The notes under the pieces: model-generated
Database searches by the model: none
Seen by the model: the letters and a program-made list of their open reading frames with translations, nothing else
Told to the model about the DNA's origin: nothing
Assembly: GCF_037969765.1 (NCBI RefSeq)
Contig: NZ_CP150207.1
Coordinates: 1,412,001-1,476,000, forward strand
Length of the DNA stretch: 64,000 bases
Direction: 5' to 3'
Source: Paenibacillus sp. FSL W8-0186
Lineage (GTDB): Bacteria > Bacillota > Bacilli > Paenibacillales > Paenibacillaceae
Position numbers and translations under genes: made by a program
Shown: positions 32,905 to 41,395 of the stretch, piece after piece
Layout of the letters: every line of letters begins with the position of its first letter
Position numbering within the stretch: the first letter of the stretch is position 1

Positions 32905-34605
32905 ATGAGAAAGATTAGTATGTTGTTGTTGGCATTATGTCTCTTTTTATTCCTAGGGGCATCAGTAAGTTATGCAGAAGGGAAGGTAACAGCCACGGTA
33001 AGCACTAGTAATGTGGTCATCGATGGCGAGGTTGTTCGCAGCTCCGGATTTAATATTCAGAATTACAATTATTTTCGTTTGCGTGATTTGGCAAATCATT
33101 TATCAGGAACGAATAGTCAATTTAATATTACCTGGAACAATGGTCAGAATGCGATTGAATTAACTACAGGCAAGGCTTACTCAGCCAATGAATCTTTCCG
33201 TACCCCTTACTATAGTTCTGGCAAAGGGTATGAAGCCAAGCTATCAACGGCCAAGGTTATGATTGATGGGGAGCTTCATTCGATACAGGCTTATAATATT
33301 GATGACAATACCTATTTTCAACTCAGAGATTTGGCCAAAGCATTAAAATTTGATGTTTCATTTGACTCAGCGACCAATAGTATTGTTGTAGATCCATACT
33401 TGCCTGAAAATGCGTATCAAGCGGCAGGAACAAGAGTAGGGGAAAATAATATTGTTCAGTCTTACTTCCCAAGAAGGGGCGAGCCGATCCGTTCCCATTT
33501 AATAAAGAATAGCGATGGTACGTTCAGCAGTATAATCGCGGATGAGAAGCGTGTTCGAATCGAGACGTACAACAAGGATTATGAGGTAACTTCAAGCAAA
33601 GAGCTCCCTCTTGAAATGCCGCTCTATGGAGCCTTTTATAGTGGAGAGAAATACAACTATATTGCTTATGGCCAAGAAAATGAGGAAGAGAACGACAGTA
33701 AGGAAGTAATTCGAGTCGTTCGCTATGATAAAAATTTCAACCGGGTTGACAGTGTCTCTATTAAGGGCGGAGAGAGCTTCACCATTCAGCCGTTTCGTTC
33801 CGCAGCCCCTAGAATGGCTGAACATGGCGATGAGCTTGTATTACATACGTCACGATTGAGGTATCTAACATCAGATGGCAAGAATCATCAGTCTCAGCTT
33901 ACTTTAATTATTAATACGTCGAATATGAGCATAACTAATTATTTAGGACAATTTCAGAAGAACCATGTAAGCCATTCCTTTAACCAGTTTGTTAAATATG
34001 ACGGGAAGGAACATGTCCTGGTGGATCATGGGGATGCGTACCCCCGGTCGATCGTGCTTCATAAAGGAAACGGATCACAGTATAAAGAAGTAGATTTATT
34101 TCATATTCCTGGTAGTATTGGTGCTAATGCGACTGGAGTTTCTCTCGGGGGATTCGAGATTTCCTCTACGCATTATATAACTGCCTATAACAAGGTTGAC
34201 CACTCTAAGGTGCAGTCCTATACCAATTTTGAGATGGTCGGGCTGGATAAGGATGTTCGTGATATCATGCTTGCTGTAGTGCCTCGTTCTAATTTGAGCG
34301 AAAGTGCAGTTAATAACATAACTATAGCGAAATATACATCAGGTACGGATCTTATTGGCTCCATCCCTAAATTAGTAAAAGTAAACGATAATCGGTTCAT
34401 GGTATTGTGGCAGGAATTTGACCGCGAGAATTCGCCGCTGGATGTGAAGTATGTCGAAGTTGACGGCAAAGGTAATCCAGTTGGTGCAATCAACAGAATT
34501 TCTCAATTTGTACTTTCCGAATGCGACCCGATCCTCATGGATGGCAAGCTGGTTTGGTTTGCGGATAAAAAAGGCAAGCGTATTTTCTACACGATTCCAC
34601 TATAA
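32905..34605 (+). CDS. Secreted stalk-domain protein (copper amine oxidase N-like)
   Basis: A 566-residue exported protein. The signal peptide (MRKISMLLLALCLFLFLGAS) is cut near VSYA-EG. Residues ~30-170 hold two halves of the copper-amine-oxidase-N-like stalk domain (VVIDGEVVRSSGFNIQNYNYFRLRDLAN, quoted in part, and VMIDGELHSIQAYNIDDNTYFQLRDLAK), common in Paenibacillus cell-surface proteins. The C-terminal ~390 residues look like a beta-propeller or sugar-binding region without known catalytic motifs. ATG 32905 has GGAGG five bases upstream; a GTG four codons earlier is within the site. Single gene flanked by two related hairpins. Confidence 0.83.
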   Translation: MRKISMLLLALCLFLFLGASVSYAEGKVTATVSTSNVVIDGEVVRSSGFNIQNYNYFRLRDLANHLSGTNSQFNITWNNGQNAIELTTGKAYSANESFRTPYYSSGKGYEAKLSTAKVMIDGELHSIQAYNIDDNTYFQLRDLAKALKFDVSFDSATNSIVVDPYLPENAYQAAGTRVGENNIVQSYFPRRGEPIRSHLIKNSDGTFSSIIADEKRVRIETYNKDYEVTSSKELPLEMPLYGAFYSGEKYNYIAYGQENEEENDSKEVIRVVRYDKNFNRVDSVSIKGGESFTIQPFRSAAPRMAEHGDELVLHTSRLRYLTSDGKNHQSQLTLIINTSNMSITNYLGQFQKNHVSHSFNQFVKYDGKEHVLVDHGDAYPRSIVLHKGNGSQYKEVDLFHIPGSIGANATGVSLGGFEISSTHYITAYNKVDHSKVQSYTNFEMVGLDKDVRDIMLAVVPRSNLSESAVNNITIAKYTSGTDLIGSIPKLVKVNDNRFMVLWQEFDRENSPLDVKYVEVDGKGNPVGAINRISQFVLSECDPILMDGKLVWFADKKGKRIFYTIPL

Positions 34606-34610
34606 AATTG

Positions 34611-34650
34611 AAAAGGCCATAGCACCGCAATGGTGACTGTGGCCTTTTAT
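34611..34650. terminator. Bidirectional hairpin terminator
   Basis: AAAAGGCCATAG-CACC pairs with GGTG-ACTGTGGCCTTTT. It follows the stalk-domain gene directly. Confidence 0.85.
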
Positions 34651-34719
34651 CATTCATAAACTTCGGTAGACTTACGCAATGGCTACTATGTAATTGGTGA
34701 GGTGGAAGGGATTCTGTCG

Positions 34720-34890
34720 ATGTTCCGCATGGATGTCATCCGCATGTTTCCAAATCTATTCTCAACGATGTTCAGCGGGATGGATATCATCTTTGTATTA
34801 TTAGCCATAGTAACGGCCTGGCAGCTGCCAGCAAAATTGGCAAGTAACCGCGGTCATGGTGAGACAGAGGAACCTGTATCAGCAGAATAG
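34720..34890 (+). CDS. Small membrane protein or gene remnant, 56 aa
   Basis: Reads MFRMDVIRMFPNLFSTMFSG, then one helix (MDIIFVLLAIVTAWQLPAKLA) and an acidic tail. GGAAGGG lies 9 bases before the ATG. The frame is open a further ~20 codons upstream, with protein-like sequence (NGYYVIGEVEGILS), which hints that this is the C-terminal end of a once larger membrane protein. A hairpin terminator follows. No family is assigned; it may be a pseudogene fragment. Confidence 0.4.
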   Translation: MFRMDVIRMFPNLFSTMFSGMDIIFVLLAIVTAWQLPAKLASNRGHGETEEPVSAE

Positions 34891-34921
34891 TCAACATATC
34901 ATTCATTCATTCATAGGTGAG

Positions 34922-34967
34922 GGATGCCCCGTTAACTATTCATATAGTGGCTGGGGCATCCTTCTTT
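34922..34967 (+). terminator. Hairpin terminator
   Basis: GGATGCCCC (34922-34930) pairs perfectly with GGGGCATCC (34953-34961), with an inner ACTAT/ATAGT stem, followed by TTCTTTG. Confidence 0.75.
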
Positions 34968-34990
34968 GTCACCGCAGCTCGATAAATTTG

Positions 34991-35019
34991 TTATCATAAT
35001 AACGCTAACAAAATATAAT
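34991..35019 (+). promoter_or_regulatory. Promoter of the mannanase gene
   Basis: TTATCA (34991-34996), 17-base spacer, TATAAT (35014-35019). Confidence 0.55.
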
Positions 35020-35120
35020 AAACTGTAGAAATATTTTTACAATTAATGTATGATGAAAAGTGTAATTTCCATTTCTATCTACTTTTTCGCAGAAAGGAGG
35101 TTCGGAGTAACGCCAATTAA

Positions 35121-35132
35121 GTAAGCGCTTAC
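35121..35132. promoter_or_regulatory. cre-like palindrome
   Basis: GTAAGCGCTTAC between promoter and start, matching the core of the CcpA site (12 of 14 positions in the surrounding window). Carbon catabolite repression of the mannanase is likely. Confidence 0.65.
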
Positions 35133-35168
35133 CTATAATCCAAACTATTGAATTGGAGGGTTCTGTTT

Positions 35169-36953
35169 ATGGCTAGAAAACGGTTGAAGTCTTTTGCCAC
35201 AATGCTTCTTGCTATGGCCGTCATCACAGCTTCGGCTATTGTTTCCGGCGGGCAAGCATCCGCGGCAGCTACGCCTGTAAAGGGATTTTATGTGAACGGT
35301 ACAACGCTTTATGATGCGACGGGCAAGCCATTTGTCATGAGAGGGGTCAATCATGCCCACACCTGGTTCAAGAATGATTTGGCAGCAGCTATACCCGCGA
35401 TCGCCGCGACAGGCGCGAACACCGTAAGAATCGTACTGTCGGATGGGGGACAGTGGACGAGGGACGATGTCGCTTCGGTCCAGAATATCATCGCCTTATG
35501 TGATCAATATAATCTCATTACGATGCTCGAAGTACATGATGCGACAGGCTCGGATTCTGCCTCTACGCTGAATCGTGCCGTTGACTATTGGATCAGCATT
35601 AAAGATGCGTTAATCGGAAAAGAGGATCGCGTCATCGTCAACATTGCCAATGAATGGTTCGGGTCATGGAGTTCGGATGGCTGGGCAAGCGGTTATCAGG
35701 CGGCGATCCCGGCTCTCCGCAATGCTGGCATTAAGAACACGCTCGTTGTGGATGCGGCAGGCTGGGGACAATATCCGAACTCGATCTTTGAAAAAGGATT
35801 GGCTGTTGCGAGCACCGATCCGCTGAAAAATATGATCTTCTCTATCCATATGTACGAATATGCAGGCGGCGACGCAGCAACGGTAAAGAGCAACATTGAT
35901 AATGCCCTGGCCCTAAATATTCCCGTTATCATTGGCGAATTTGGACATAAGCATTCCAGCGGCGATGTGGATGAGGCGACGATCCTGAGCTATACCCAGC
36001 AGAAAGGCGTTGGCTGGCTGGCCTGGTCCTGGTATGGCAACGGCGGAGGCGTCGAATATTTGGATCTGGCAACGGGCCCGGCGGGAAGCTTGACGGACTG
36101 GGGTAAAACCGTAGTGAACAGCACCTATGGCACACTCGCCACATCTCAGCTTAGCGGAATTTACACAACGCCTGGTTATCAGCCGGTTCCGGATAACGGG
36201 AATACTCCGGTGCCAACAGTACCGGCCGCTCCAACAGGCTTAACAGCTGCGGCAGGGAACGGACAAGCCGTATTGAGCTGGAATGCTTCCTCCGGGGCGA
36301 CAAGTTATGCGGTCAAGAGAGCAGCAGTCAGCGGCGGGCCTTACACGACGATTGCCAGCAACGTTGCAGCTACCAGCTATACGGATACGGGATTGACGAA
36401 CGGCAATACGTATTATTATGTGGTGAGCGCCGCGAATAGCGCCGGAACAAGCTCCCATTCCACGCAGGCCAGCGTAACTCCCCAAGGTACACCAGTGCCT
36501 TCCAGCTCCCTCGTTTTACAATATCGGGCTGGGGATACAAACTCCAGCGACAATCAAATCAAACCGTATTTTAACATCAAAAATAACGGAACGAGCCCTG
36601 TCAATCTAAGCAGCCTGAAGCTTCGCTATTACTTTACGAAAGACGGCAATCAAACGATGAACGCCTGGATCGATTGGGCTCAGGTGGGTTCAAGCAACAT
36701 TCAAACGGCCTTCGGCAGCGTTTCTGGCACGAATGCAGACACCTACGTCGAGCTCAGCTTCACGGCCGCAGCAGGCTCTATTGCTCCCGGCGGGCAGACC
36801 GGGGACATCCAACTGCGGATCTCCAAAGCCGACTGGTCCAACTTTAATGAGAACAACGACTACTCCTTCGATGCCACCAAGACTTCATATACCGATTGGA
36901 ACAAAGTAACATTATACAACAACGGAGATCTGGTCTGGGGAATCGAGCCTTAA
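35169..36953 (+). CDS. Secreted GH5 beta-mannanase with FN3 and CBM3
   Basis: A 594-residue extracellular enzyme cutting beta-1,4-mannan. The signal peptide covers about residues 1-33 (SGGQASA-AA). The GH5 catalytic barrel (~35-325, subfamily-8-like) has acid/base Glu162 in NIANEWFG and nucleophile Glu257 in IIGEFGH, with WLAWSWYGNGGG near the end. A fibronectin type III domain follows (~352-438, APTGLTAAAGNGQAVLSWNA) and a CBM3 cellulose-binding module (~448-594, LQYRAGDTNSSDNQIKPYF). ATG 35169 has GGAGG 11 bases upstream. It is expressed alone behind a cre-like box; no mannan transporter is adjacent. Confidence 0.92.
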   Translation: MARKRLKSFATMLLAMAVITASAIVSGGQASAAATPVKGFYVNGTTLYDATGKPFVMRGVNHAHTWFKNDLAAAIPAIAATGANTVRIVLSDGGQWTRDDVASVQNIIALCDQYNLITMLEVHDATGSDSASTLNRAVDYWISIKDALIGKEDRVIVNIANEWFGSWSSDGWASGYQAAIPALRNAGIKNTLVVDAAGWGQYPNSIFEKGLAVASTDPLKNMIFSIHMYEYAGGDAATVKSNIDNALALNIPVIIGEFGHKHSSGDVDEATILSYTQQKGVGWLAWSWYGNGGGVEYLDLATGPAGSLTDWGKTVVNSTYGTLATSQLSGIYTTPGYQPVPDNGNTPVPTVPAAPTGLTAAAGNGQAVLSWNASSGATSYAVKRAAVSGGPYTTIASNVAATSYTDTGLTNGNTYYYVVSAANSAGTSSHSTQASVTPQGTPVPSSSLVLQYRAGDTNSSDNQIKPYFNIKNNGTSPVNLSSLKLRYYFTKDGNQTMNAWIDWAQVGSSNIQTAFGSVSGTNADTYVELSFTAAAGSIAPGGQTGDIQLRISKADWSNFNENNDYSFDATKTSYTDWNKVTLYNNGDLVWGIEP

Positions 36954-36972
36954 TTGGGTTTGACAAGCTGTT

Positions 36973-37001
36973 TTTACAACAATTCATAGTTGCTGTATAA
37001 T
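36973..37001 (+). promoter_or_regulatory. Promoter of the GntR gene
   Basis: TTTACA (36973-36978), 17-base spacer, TATAAT (36996-37001). Confidence 0.75.
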
Positions 37002-37010
37002 GGAAGTACG

Positions 37011-37024
37011 GACAACGTGACATC
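37011..37024. promoter_or_regulatory. GntR operator candidate 1
   Basis: GACAACGTGACATC just downstream of the -10 box. Its reverse complement fits the pattern GATGTCACGNNGTC seen at 37951-37964 before the PTS operon. Confidence 0.55.
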
Positions 37025-37045
37025 TTAATCAGTTAGGAGGACACA

Positions 37046-37798
37046 ATGGGTAATTTAGCTCAGTATGAACTGGAAAAAAACAGTCCAATTCCTTTATACT
37101 TTCAACTTAAAGAAGATATGATCCATAAAATTAGAAACGAAGAATACAAAGTAAATGACAGCTTGCCTCCCGAAACACAATTAATGAAGATGTATGGAGT
37201 CAGCAGAACTACGGTCAGACAGGCTATTGATTTGCTGGTTAGCGAAGGGTATCTGGAAAAGCGAAGAGGGGTAGGAACCTTTGTCACCAAGCAGCAGCTA
37301 AACCAGTGGGATCTCGCGGAATTGCGAAGCTTCAATGAGGAAGCCAGTCGGCAAGGACTGAGCGCCAGAACGGAACTGTTAAGCAGCGAGCGCGTTATGG
37401 CGAATGATGCCTTGAAGGGCATTTTCGAAAAGGAGTCGGCTTGGTTCTACAAGTTGGAAAGGCTGCGATTTATTGAGAACGAGCCCTCCGTCCTGGTGAC
37501 AACTTATGTTCCGGCGGATATAACACCTGGGCTGGAACGGTTTAATTTTTCGGAAGTTTCCTTGTTTGCAACACTAAGAGAGCATTATTCTCTTAAAATC
37601 AGTTTTGCGAACAAGACCTTTCGGGCGATCAATGCCAGCGCCGAGGATGCCGCGATATTGAAGGTGGATCCAGGATTTGCCATACAATTGGTCGAGACGG
37701 TCACTTATGATGACAAAGATAGGCCCATTGAATATTCTGTTTCCAGAGACAGAGGCGATCTTAACCGGTTCAAGGTACGCTTGAGATATAAGGAATGA
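37046..37798 (+). CDS. GntR family (HutC/UTRA) regulator of the PTS operon
   Basis: A 250-residue repressor-type regulator. The N-terminal winged helix (IPLYFQLKEDMIHKI, LPPETQLMKMYGVSRTTVRQAI, GYLEKRRGVGTFV) is classic GntR, and the C-terminal ~160 residues form a UTRA ligand domain (WFYKLERLRFIENEPSVLVTTYV). UTRA proteins usually sense a sugar phosphate or related metabolite. AGGAGG precedes the ATG. A shared motif in its own promoter and before the PTS operon suggests it controls both. Confidence 0.92.
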   Translation: MGNLAQYELEKNSPIPLYFQLKEDMIHKIRNEEYKVNDSLPPETQLMKMYGVSRTTVRQAIDLLVSEGYLEKRRGVGTFVTKQQLNQWDLAELRSFNEEASRQGLSARTELLSSERVMANDALKGIFEKESAWFYKLERLRFIENEPSVLVTTYVPADITPGLERFNFSEVSLFATLREHYSLKISFANKTFRAINASAEDAAILKVDPGFAIQLVETVTYDDKDRPIEYSVSRDRGDLNRFKVRLRYKE

Positions 37799-37832
37799 AC
37801 GGCTATTAGTGAATGAATATAATGAAAATGAT

Positions 37833-37890
37833 AAACCTGTCGCTTAATTTTTCCGTCAAGACGTGAAATTAGGGCGATGGGTTTATTTTT
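37833..37890 (+). terminator. Long imperfect terminator
   Basis: AAACC-GTCGC-TAATTT arms pair with AAATTA-GGCGA-GGGTTT around a 15-base loop, followed by ATTTTT. It separates the GntR gene from the operon promoter. Confidence 0.7.
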
Positions 37891-37904
37891 GTCCTTTTTT
37901 TCTA

Positions 37905-37941
37905 TGAAAGCGCTTGACAAAGAAAAAAAACAGTGTAATCA
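37905..37941 (+). promoter_or_regulatory. Operon promoter overlapped by cre-like box
   Basis: TTGACA (37914-37919) with a poor -10 (TAATCA) 16 bases on. TGAAAGCGCTTGAC (37905-37918) has a perfect left cre half-site and overlaps the -35, pointing to CcpA repression. Confidence 0.5.
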
Positions 37942-37950
37942 TAACAGTAG

Positions 37951-37972
37951 GATGTCACGACGTCACGATGTC
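37951..37972. promoter_or_regulatory. GntR operator candidate 2
   Basis: GATGTCACGACGTCACGATG contains two 8-bp direct repeats (TGTCACGA, CGTCACGA) and a third half (TGTC). It shares GATGTCACGNNGTC with 37011-37024 and lies between promoter and first operon gene. Confidence 0.6.
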
Positions 37973-38004
37973 TTATCAGCTGCATAATAAGGAGGAATTG
38001 ACAA

Positions 38005-38796
38005 ATGGCAGGCGACTGGTTGAATTTGGCGGGGAAGGTCATCATCGTTACAGGGGGAAGCTCGGGTATTGGGGCTAAAATAGTGCAAAATCTCAGTGAG
38101 AATGGGGCACAGGTCGTAATCGCTGATATTTTTGGTTCCGCTTACAATAACGTTGATTTTATCCAATGCGATATCACAAACAAGCTGCAGGTAGAAGAAA
38201 TGATAGACAAGGTAACGGAGAAATATTCCCGGATTGATGGCTTGGTTAACAATGCCGGAGTCAACCGGCCCAAATTGTTAGTGGATTATTATTACGGCGA
38301 CAAGGATCACGAGTTTAACGAGGAAGATTTTGATTTTATGTTCAACGTTAATGTCAAAGGCGCCTTTTTCTGTGCCCAGGCGGCCGCAAGAATAATGATC
38401 AAGCAAAAAAGCGGGGTTATTGTAAACATTAGCTCCGAAGCCGGTATGGAAGGCTCCAAAGGGCAAAGCATTTATTCCGCAACCAAGGGGGCTCTGAATT
38501 CCTTCACACTATCGTGGGCGAAGGAGCTCGGTCGTTTCAATCTTCGAGTGATCGGCGTCTCTCCCGGGATCAATGAGCCTACGCCGATGGGCAATCCTGA
38601 GCATGTAAAGGCTTTGGCCTATACAAGAGGTATAGAGTCCGGAGATGTTTCCGGAGAATATATGAAAATGATCCCTTTGGGTAGACGAGGAAAGTTGGAA
38701 GAAATTTCGGATCTGGTTACGTATCTGTTATCTGATCGATCATCGTATATTTCAGGCACGATTGTAAATGTTACTGGCGGTAAGTCTAGAGGCTAA
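38005..38796 (+). CDS. SDR oxidoreductase, sorbitol-6-phosphate dehydrogenase-like
   Basis: A 263-residue short-chain dehydrogenase, first gene of the operon. The cofactor loop TGGSSGIG, DITN, NNAG and catalytic Ser and YSATK are intact. The Asp-containing end of strand 2 (VVIADIFG) favours NAD. A long insertion with acidic residues (VDYYYGDKDHEFNEEDFDF) and the GVSPGINEPTPMGNPEH loop resemble SorD, the glucitol-6-phosphate 2-dehydrogenase of sorbose operons. It probably oxidises the polyol phosphate delivered by the PTS genes that follow. AAGGAGG lies before the ATG. Confidence 0.85.
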   Translation: MAGDWLNLAGKVIIVTGGSSGIGAKIVQNLSENGAQVVIADIFGSAYNNVDFIQCDITNKLQVEEMIDKVTEKYSRIDGLVNNAGVNRPKLLVDYYYGDKDHEFNEEDFDFMFNVNVKGAFFCAQAAARIMIKQKSGVIVNISSEAGMEGSKGQSIYSATKGALNSFTLSWAKELGRFNLRVIGVSPGINEPTPMGNPEHVKALAYTRGIESGDVSGEYMKMIPLGRRGKLEEISDLVTYLLSDRSSYISGTIVNVTGGKSRG

Positions 38797-38811
38797 GACA
38801 GGAGGATAGCT

Positions 38812-39231
38812 ATGAACAGCAAACCGTGGATTATCATCATCACGCACGGGACATTCGGTGAGGAATTAAAGAGAAGCGCGGAACTTATTATCGGAGAATT
38901 AGAGGATGTGTATTGCTTTTCTTTATTGGCAGGAATGGAAAGCAAAGCGCTGATTGAACATATTGGTTCCCAGTTAACCGATGCCCCGCGGGATTCCATT
39001 TTCCTGACCGATCTGTACGGAGGAACTCCATCAAATATCGGTGCCTATTTTGCAAAAAAGGATGGATACTCCGTCATTTGCGGAGTTAATTTGCCGATGC
39101 TGATCGAGGCGCAAACGCGTAGGTCGTTGGGGGAGTGGGAAGGCATCGAAGACAAAATTATTGAATTCGGGGCTGAAGGCATACGCAATATCACCAAAAT
39201 CATTAAAGAAAGGAAGGGATCTGCATGTTAA
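38812..39231 (+). CDS. PTS mannose-family IIA component
   Basis: A 139-residue cytosolic phospho-carrier. It accepts phosphate from HPr on His12 in the motif IITHGTFGEELKRSAE and passes it to IIB. DLYGGTPSNIGAYF and NLPMLIEAQ are typical of EIIA-Man. AGGAGG precedes the ATG; it starts 15 bases after the dehydrogenase gene and overlaps IIB by 7 bases. With IIB, IIC and IID it forms a complete four-subunit permease of the mannose/fructose/sorbose family. Confidence 0.95.
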   Translation: MNSKPWIIIITHGTFGEELKRSAELIIGELEDVYCFSLLAGMESKALIEHIGSQLTDAPRDSIFLTDLYGGTPSNIGAYFAKKDGYSVICGVNLPMLIEAQTRRSLGEWEGIEDKIIEFGAEGIRNITKIIKERKGSAC

Positions 39232-39719
39232 ACGGAATCAAACTGGTGAGAGTCGACTTTAGATTGATTCACGGACAGGTTGTCACGAAATGGAGCAATA
39301 CCGTCACGGCCAAAACGATCATCGTTGTTAACGACGAGCTTTCCGAAGACGAGTTTATGGCGGATATTTACGTGATGGCGGCCCCTCCCGGCATCAAGGT
39401 GCAAGTGCTATCCATCGCTTCTTTCGTCGAGCAGGCTAACGCCGGGCAGTATGACAGCGGCAGTATTCTCGTACTGTTCAAGAACATTGAAGATGTACGG
39501 AATGCGGTGGAGAGGGGCATTGTGTTTGCCGAGGTACAGATTGGCGGACTTGGCGCAGCCGGGAATCGGACATCCGTAGTTAAAGGAATCTCCATTGACC
39601 GGGATGATGCAGACAATCTGATCTGCATGAGAGATCGGGGAGTTGAGGTTTACTTCCAGGTGACCCCGGAGGAAACCAAGCTATCGCTGGATAAAGCATT
39701 GAAAAAATTGGGGGGATAA
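39225..39719 (+). CDS. PTS mannose/sorbose-family IIB component
   Basis: A 164-residue IIB with phospho-His16 in VRVDFRLIHGQVVTKW. The conserved IIVVNDELSEDEFMADIYVMAAPPGIKV block (quoted by motif) is also present. It transfers phosphate from IIA to the incoming sugar at the IIC-IID channel. Overlaps IIA; AAGGAAGGG lies inside the IIA end. The sequence is closer in pattern to sorbose/N-acetylgalactosamine-type IIB than to the fused ManX form. Confidence 0.95.
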   Translation: MLNGIKLVRVDFRLIHGQVVTKWSNTVTAKTIIVVNDELSEDEFMADIYVMAAPPGIKVQVLSIASFVEQANAGQYDSGSILVLFKNIEDVRNAVERGIVFAEVQIGGLGAAGNRTSVVKGISIDRDDADNLICMRDRGVEVYFQVTPEETKLSLDKALKKLGG

Positions 39720-39722
39720 GCG

Positions 39723-40475
39723 ATGGAATTGCTGGTCGTAAGTATATTTGCGGGTTTGTGGTATTGGATTTGTAAAACGGATATCGGTTATGCAATCACC
39801 CATGCGATACGGCAGCCATTGTTTGCCGCTCTCCCCATCGGGCTAATCATGGGCGATGTCAAGCAGGCGATGATTATCGGGGCCGCTGTGCAAATTCTCT
39901 ATATTGGCCTGGTTGCCGCGGGCTCCAATCTTCCCGCCGATGACTGTCTCGCAGGACTTATCGCTATTCCCATTGCGATCGGTTCCGGGCTTACACCGGC
40001 GCTGGCAGTTGCCATAGCCGTGCCCGTAGGTGTCATGGGCGTATTCGTCGATCAATTGCGCAAGACGGTCAATGTCATATTCGTTCATATGGCCGACCGG
40101 TATGCGGAGGAAGGAAATACCCGAAAGATTGTGCTTGCTTCCGTCGTTTATCCTACCGCTTTAAGCTTTTTCTTCCGGTTTCCGATTCCGTTTTTCGCTA
40201 TTCTCTATGGCGCGGATGCCGTTAACTCCTTCATGAACAGCATTCCGGAATGGCTGGTTCACGGTTTCAGTGTGGCCGGTGGTCTGCTGCCAGCTCTCGG
40301 TTTCGCTTTGACGATGTTCGTCATTGGGAAAAAAGAACTTTTTCCGTGGTTCGTCATCGGTTACTTCTTAGTTCAATTCAGCGGAATTCCTGTGATCGGA
40401 GCAGCTATTTTCGGCTTATGCGCAGTTCTTCTAATCACTTATTACAACAATAATAAGAAGAATTTGGAGGTGTGA
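39723..40475 (+). CDS. PTS mannose/sorbose-family IIC component
   Basis: A 250-residue polytopic permease subunit with about seven hydrophobic spans. Family markers: QPLFAALPIGLIMGDVKQAMIIGA and ILYIGLVAAGSNLPADDCLAG near the N terminus. It forms the substrate channel with IID. The start is 4 bases after IIB with GGGGGG upstream; the stop overlaps the IID start by one base (TGATG). Confidence 0.94.
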   Translation: MELLVVSIFAGLWYWICKTDIGYAITHAIRQPLFAALPIGLIMGDVKQAMIIGAAVQILYIGLVAAGSNLPADDCLAGLIAIPIAIGSGLTPALAVAIAVPVGVMGVFVDQLRKTVNVIFVHMADRYAEEGNTRKIVLASVVYPTALSFFFRFPIPFFAILYGADAVNSFMNSIPEWLVHGFSVAGGLLPALGFALTMFVIGKKELFPWFVIGYFLVQFSGIPVIGAAIFGLCAVLLITYYNNNKKNLEV

Positions 40476-41332
40476 TGAAAATGACGGAAACGCAGAAAAC
40501 AGCAGAAGCCGGCACGGAAACCGGTAAATTGATTACCGAGAAGGACATCCGCCGCAACTGGCTGACCTACTATATGGTAGCGGAGATGGGCATTTCGTAC
40601 GAACGGCTTCAGGCGCTCGGCTTTACAACGGCCATGATCCCGGTTCTGAAGAAGCTGTATTCCGATCCGGAGGATATGAAGGAAGCCCTGAAGCGGCATC
40701 TCGTTTTCTATAATACGGAGGCGGTATTCGGGTCGCCGGTCAATGGCATCGTCATCGCCATGGAGGAACAGAAGGCCAAGGGAGAGCCGATCACCGACAA
40801 ATCGATCACCGGGATGAAAACAGGGCTGATGGGGCCGCTTGCGGGGATCGGCGATTCCATTGACTGGGCTACGCTGAAGCCGATCATCTTCGCGCTTGCG
40901 GCGACGTTGTCCGCGACCGGGAGCATCATCGGTCCCTTCGTCCTCCTGCTGCTGCCGCTGATTCAAATCATGATCGGCCTCAGATTGTCCGTGTACGGTT
41001 ATCGCACTGGCAAGGCGTCCATCCGGGAGCTGCTGCACTCCGGGCGGATCAAGGATCTGATCGTCGGGGCAAGCACACTCGGATTGTTCATGATGGGGGC
41101 ATTGTCGTCCACCTATGTCAAGCTCAGTACTCCGCTGCAGTTCGATTTCGGCAACGGCAACGAGCCGTTTGTGGTGCAAAACATTCTCGACGGGATTATC
41201 CCCGGCCTGTTGCCTCTTTTGGCCGTACTCGGCCTGTACTGGTGGCTTAATAAGAAGAGCCAGAATTTCACCGTCATTATGCTTATCATCATTGCTGTAA
41301 GCATCATTGGAGCCTTTACCGGTATTTTTTAA
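40475..41332 (+). CDS. PTS mannose/sorbose-family IID component
   Basis: A 285-residue IID subunit: a cytosolic N-terminal part (EKDIRRNWLTYYMVAEMGISYERLQALGF) and a C-terminal membrane part with the GPLAGIGDSIDWATLKPI loop (family GPLAGIGD motif) and a last helix FTVIMLIIIAVSIIGAF. GGAGG is 4 bases before ATG 40475 and 10 before ATG 40481, so the exact start is uncertain. Completes the transporter. A 63-base gap follows before the MtlD-like gene. Confidence 0.94.
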   Translation: MKMTETQKTAEAGTETGKLITEKDIRRNWLTYYMVAEMGISYERLQALGFTTAMIPVLKKLYSDPEDMKEALKRHLVFYNTEAVFGSPVNGIVIAMEEQKAKGEPITDKSITGMKTGLMGPLAGIGDSIDWATLKPIIFALAATLSATGSIIGPFVLLLLPLIQIMIGLRLSVYGYRTGKASIRELLHSGRIKDLIVGASTLGLFMMGALSSTYVKLSTPLQFDFGNGNEPFVVQNILDGIIPGLLPLLAVLGLYWWLNKKSQNFTVIMLIIIAVSIIGAFTGIF

Positions 41333-41395
41333 GAGAAGCCCTTGGACGCCAGGAAGAATACAACAATAAATTCATAACAAAAAGAGGTGGTACCT

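Noticed and set aside
40442..41179. 245-codon minus-strand ORF opposite the PTS IID gene
   Set aside because: Fully antisense to a clear IID gene; no ribosome site and no family resemblance.
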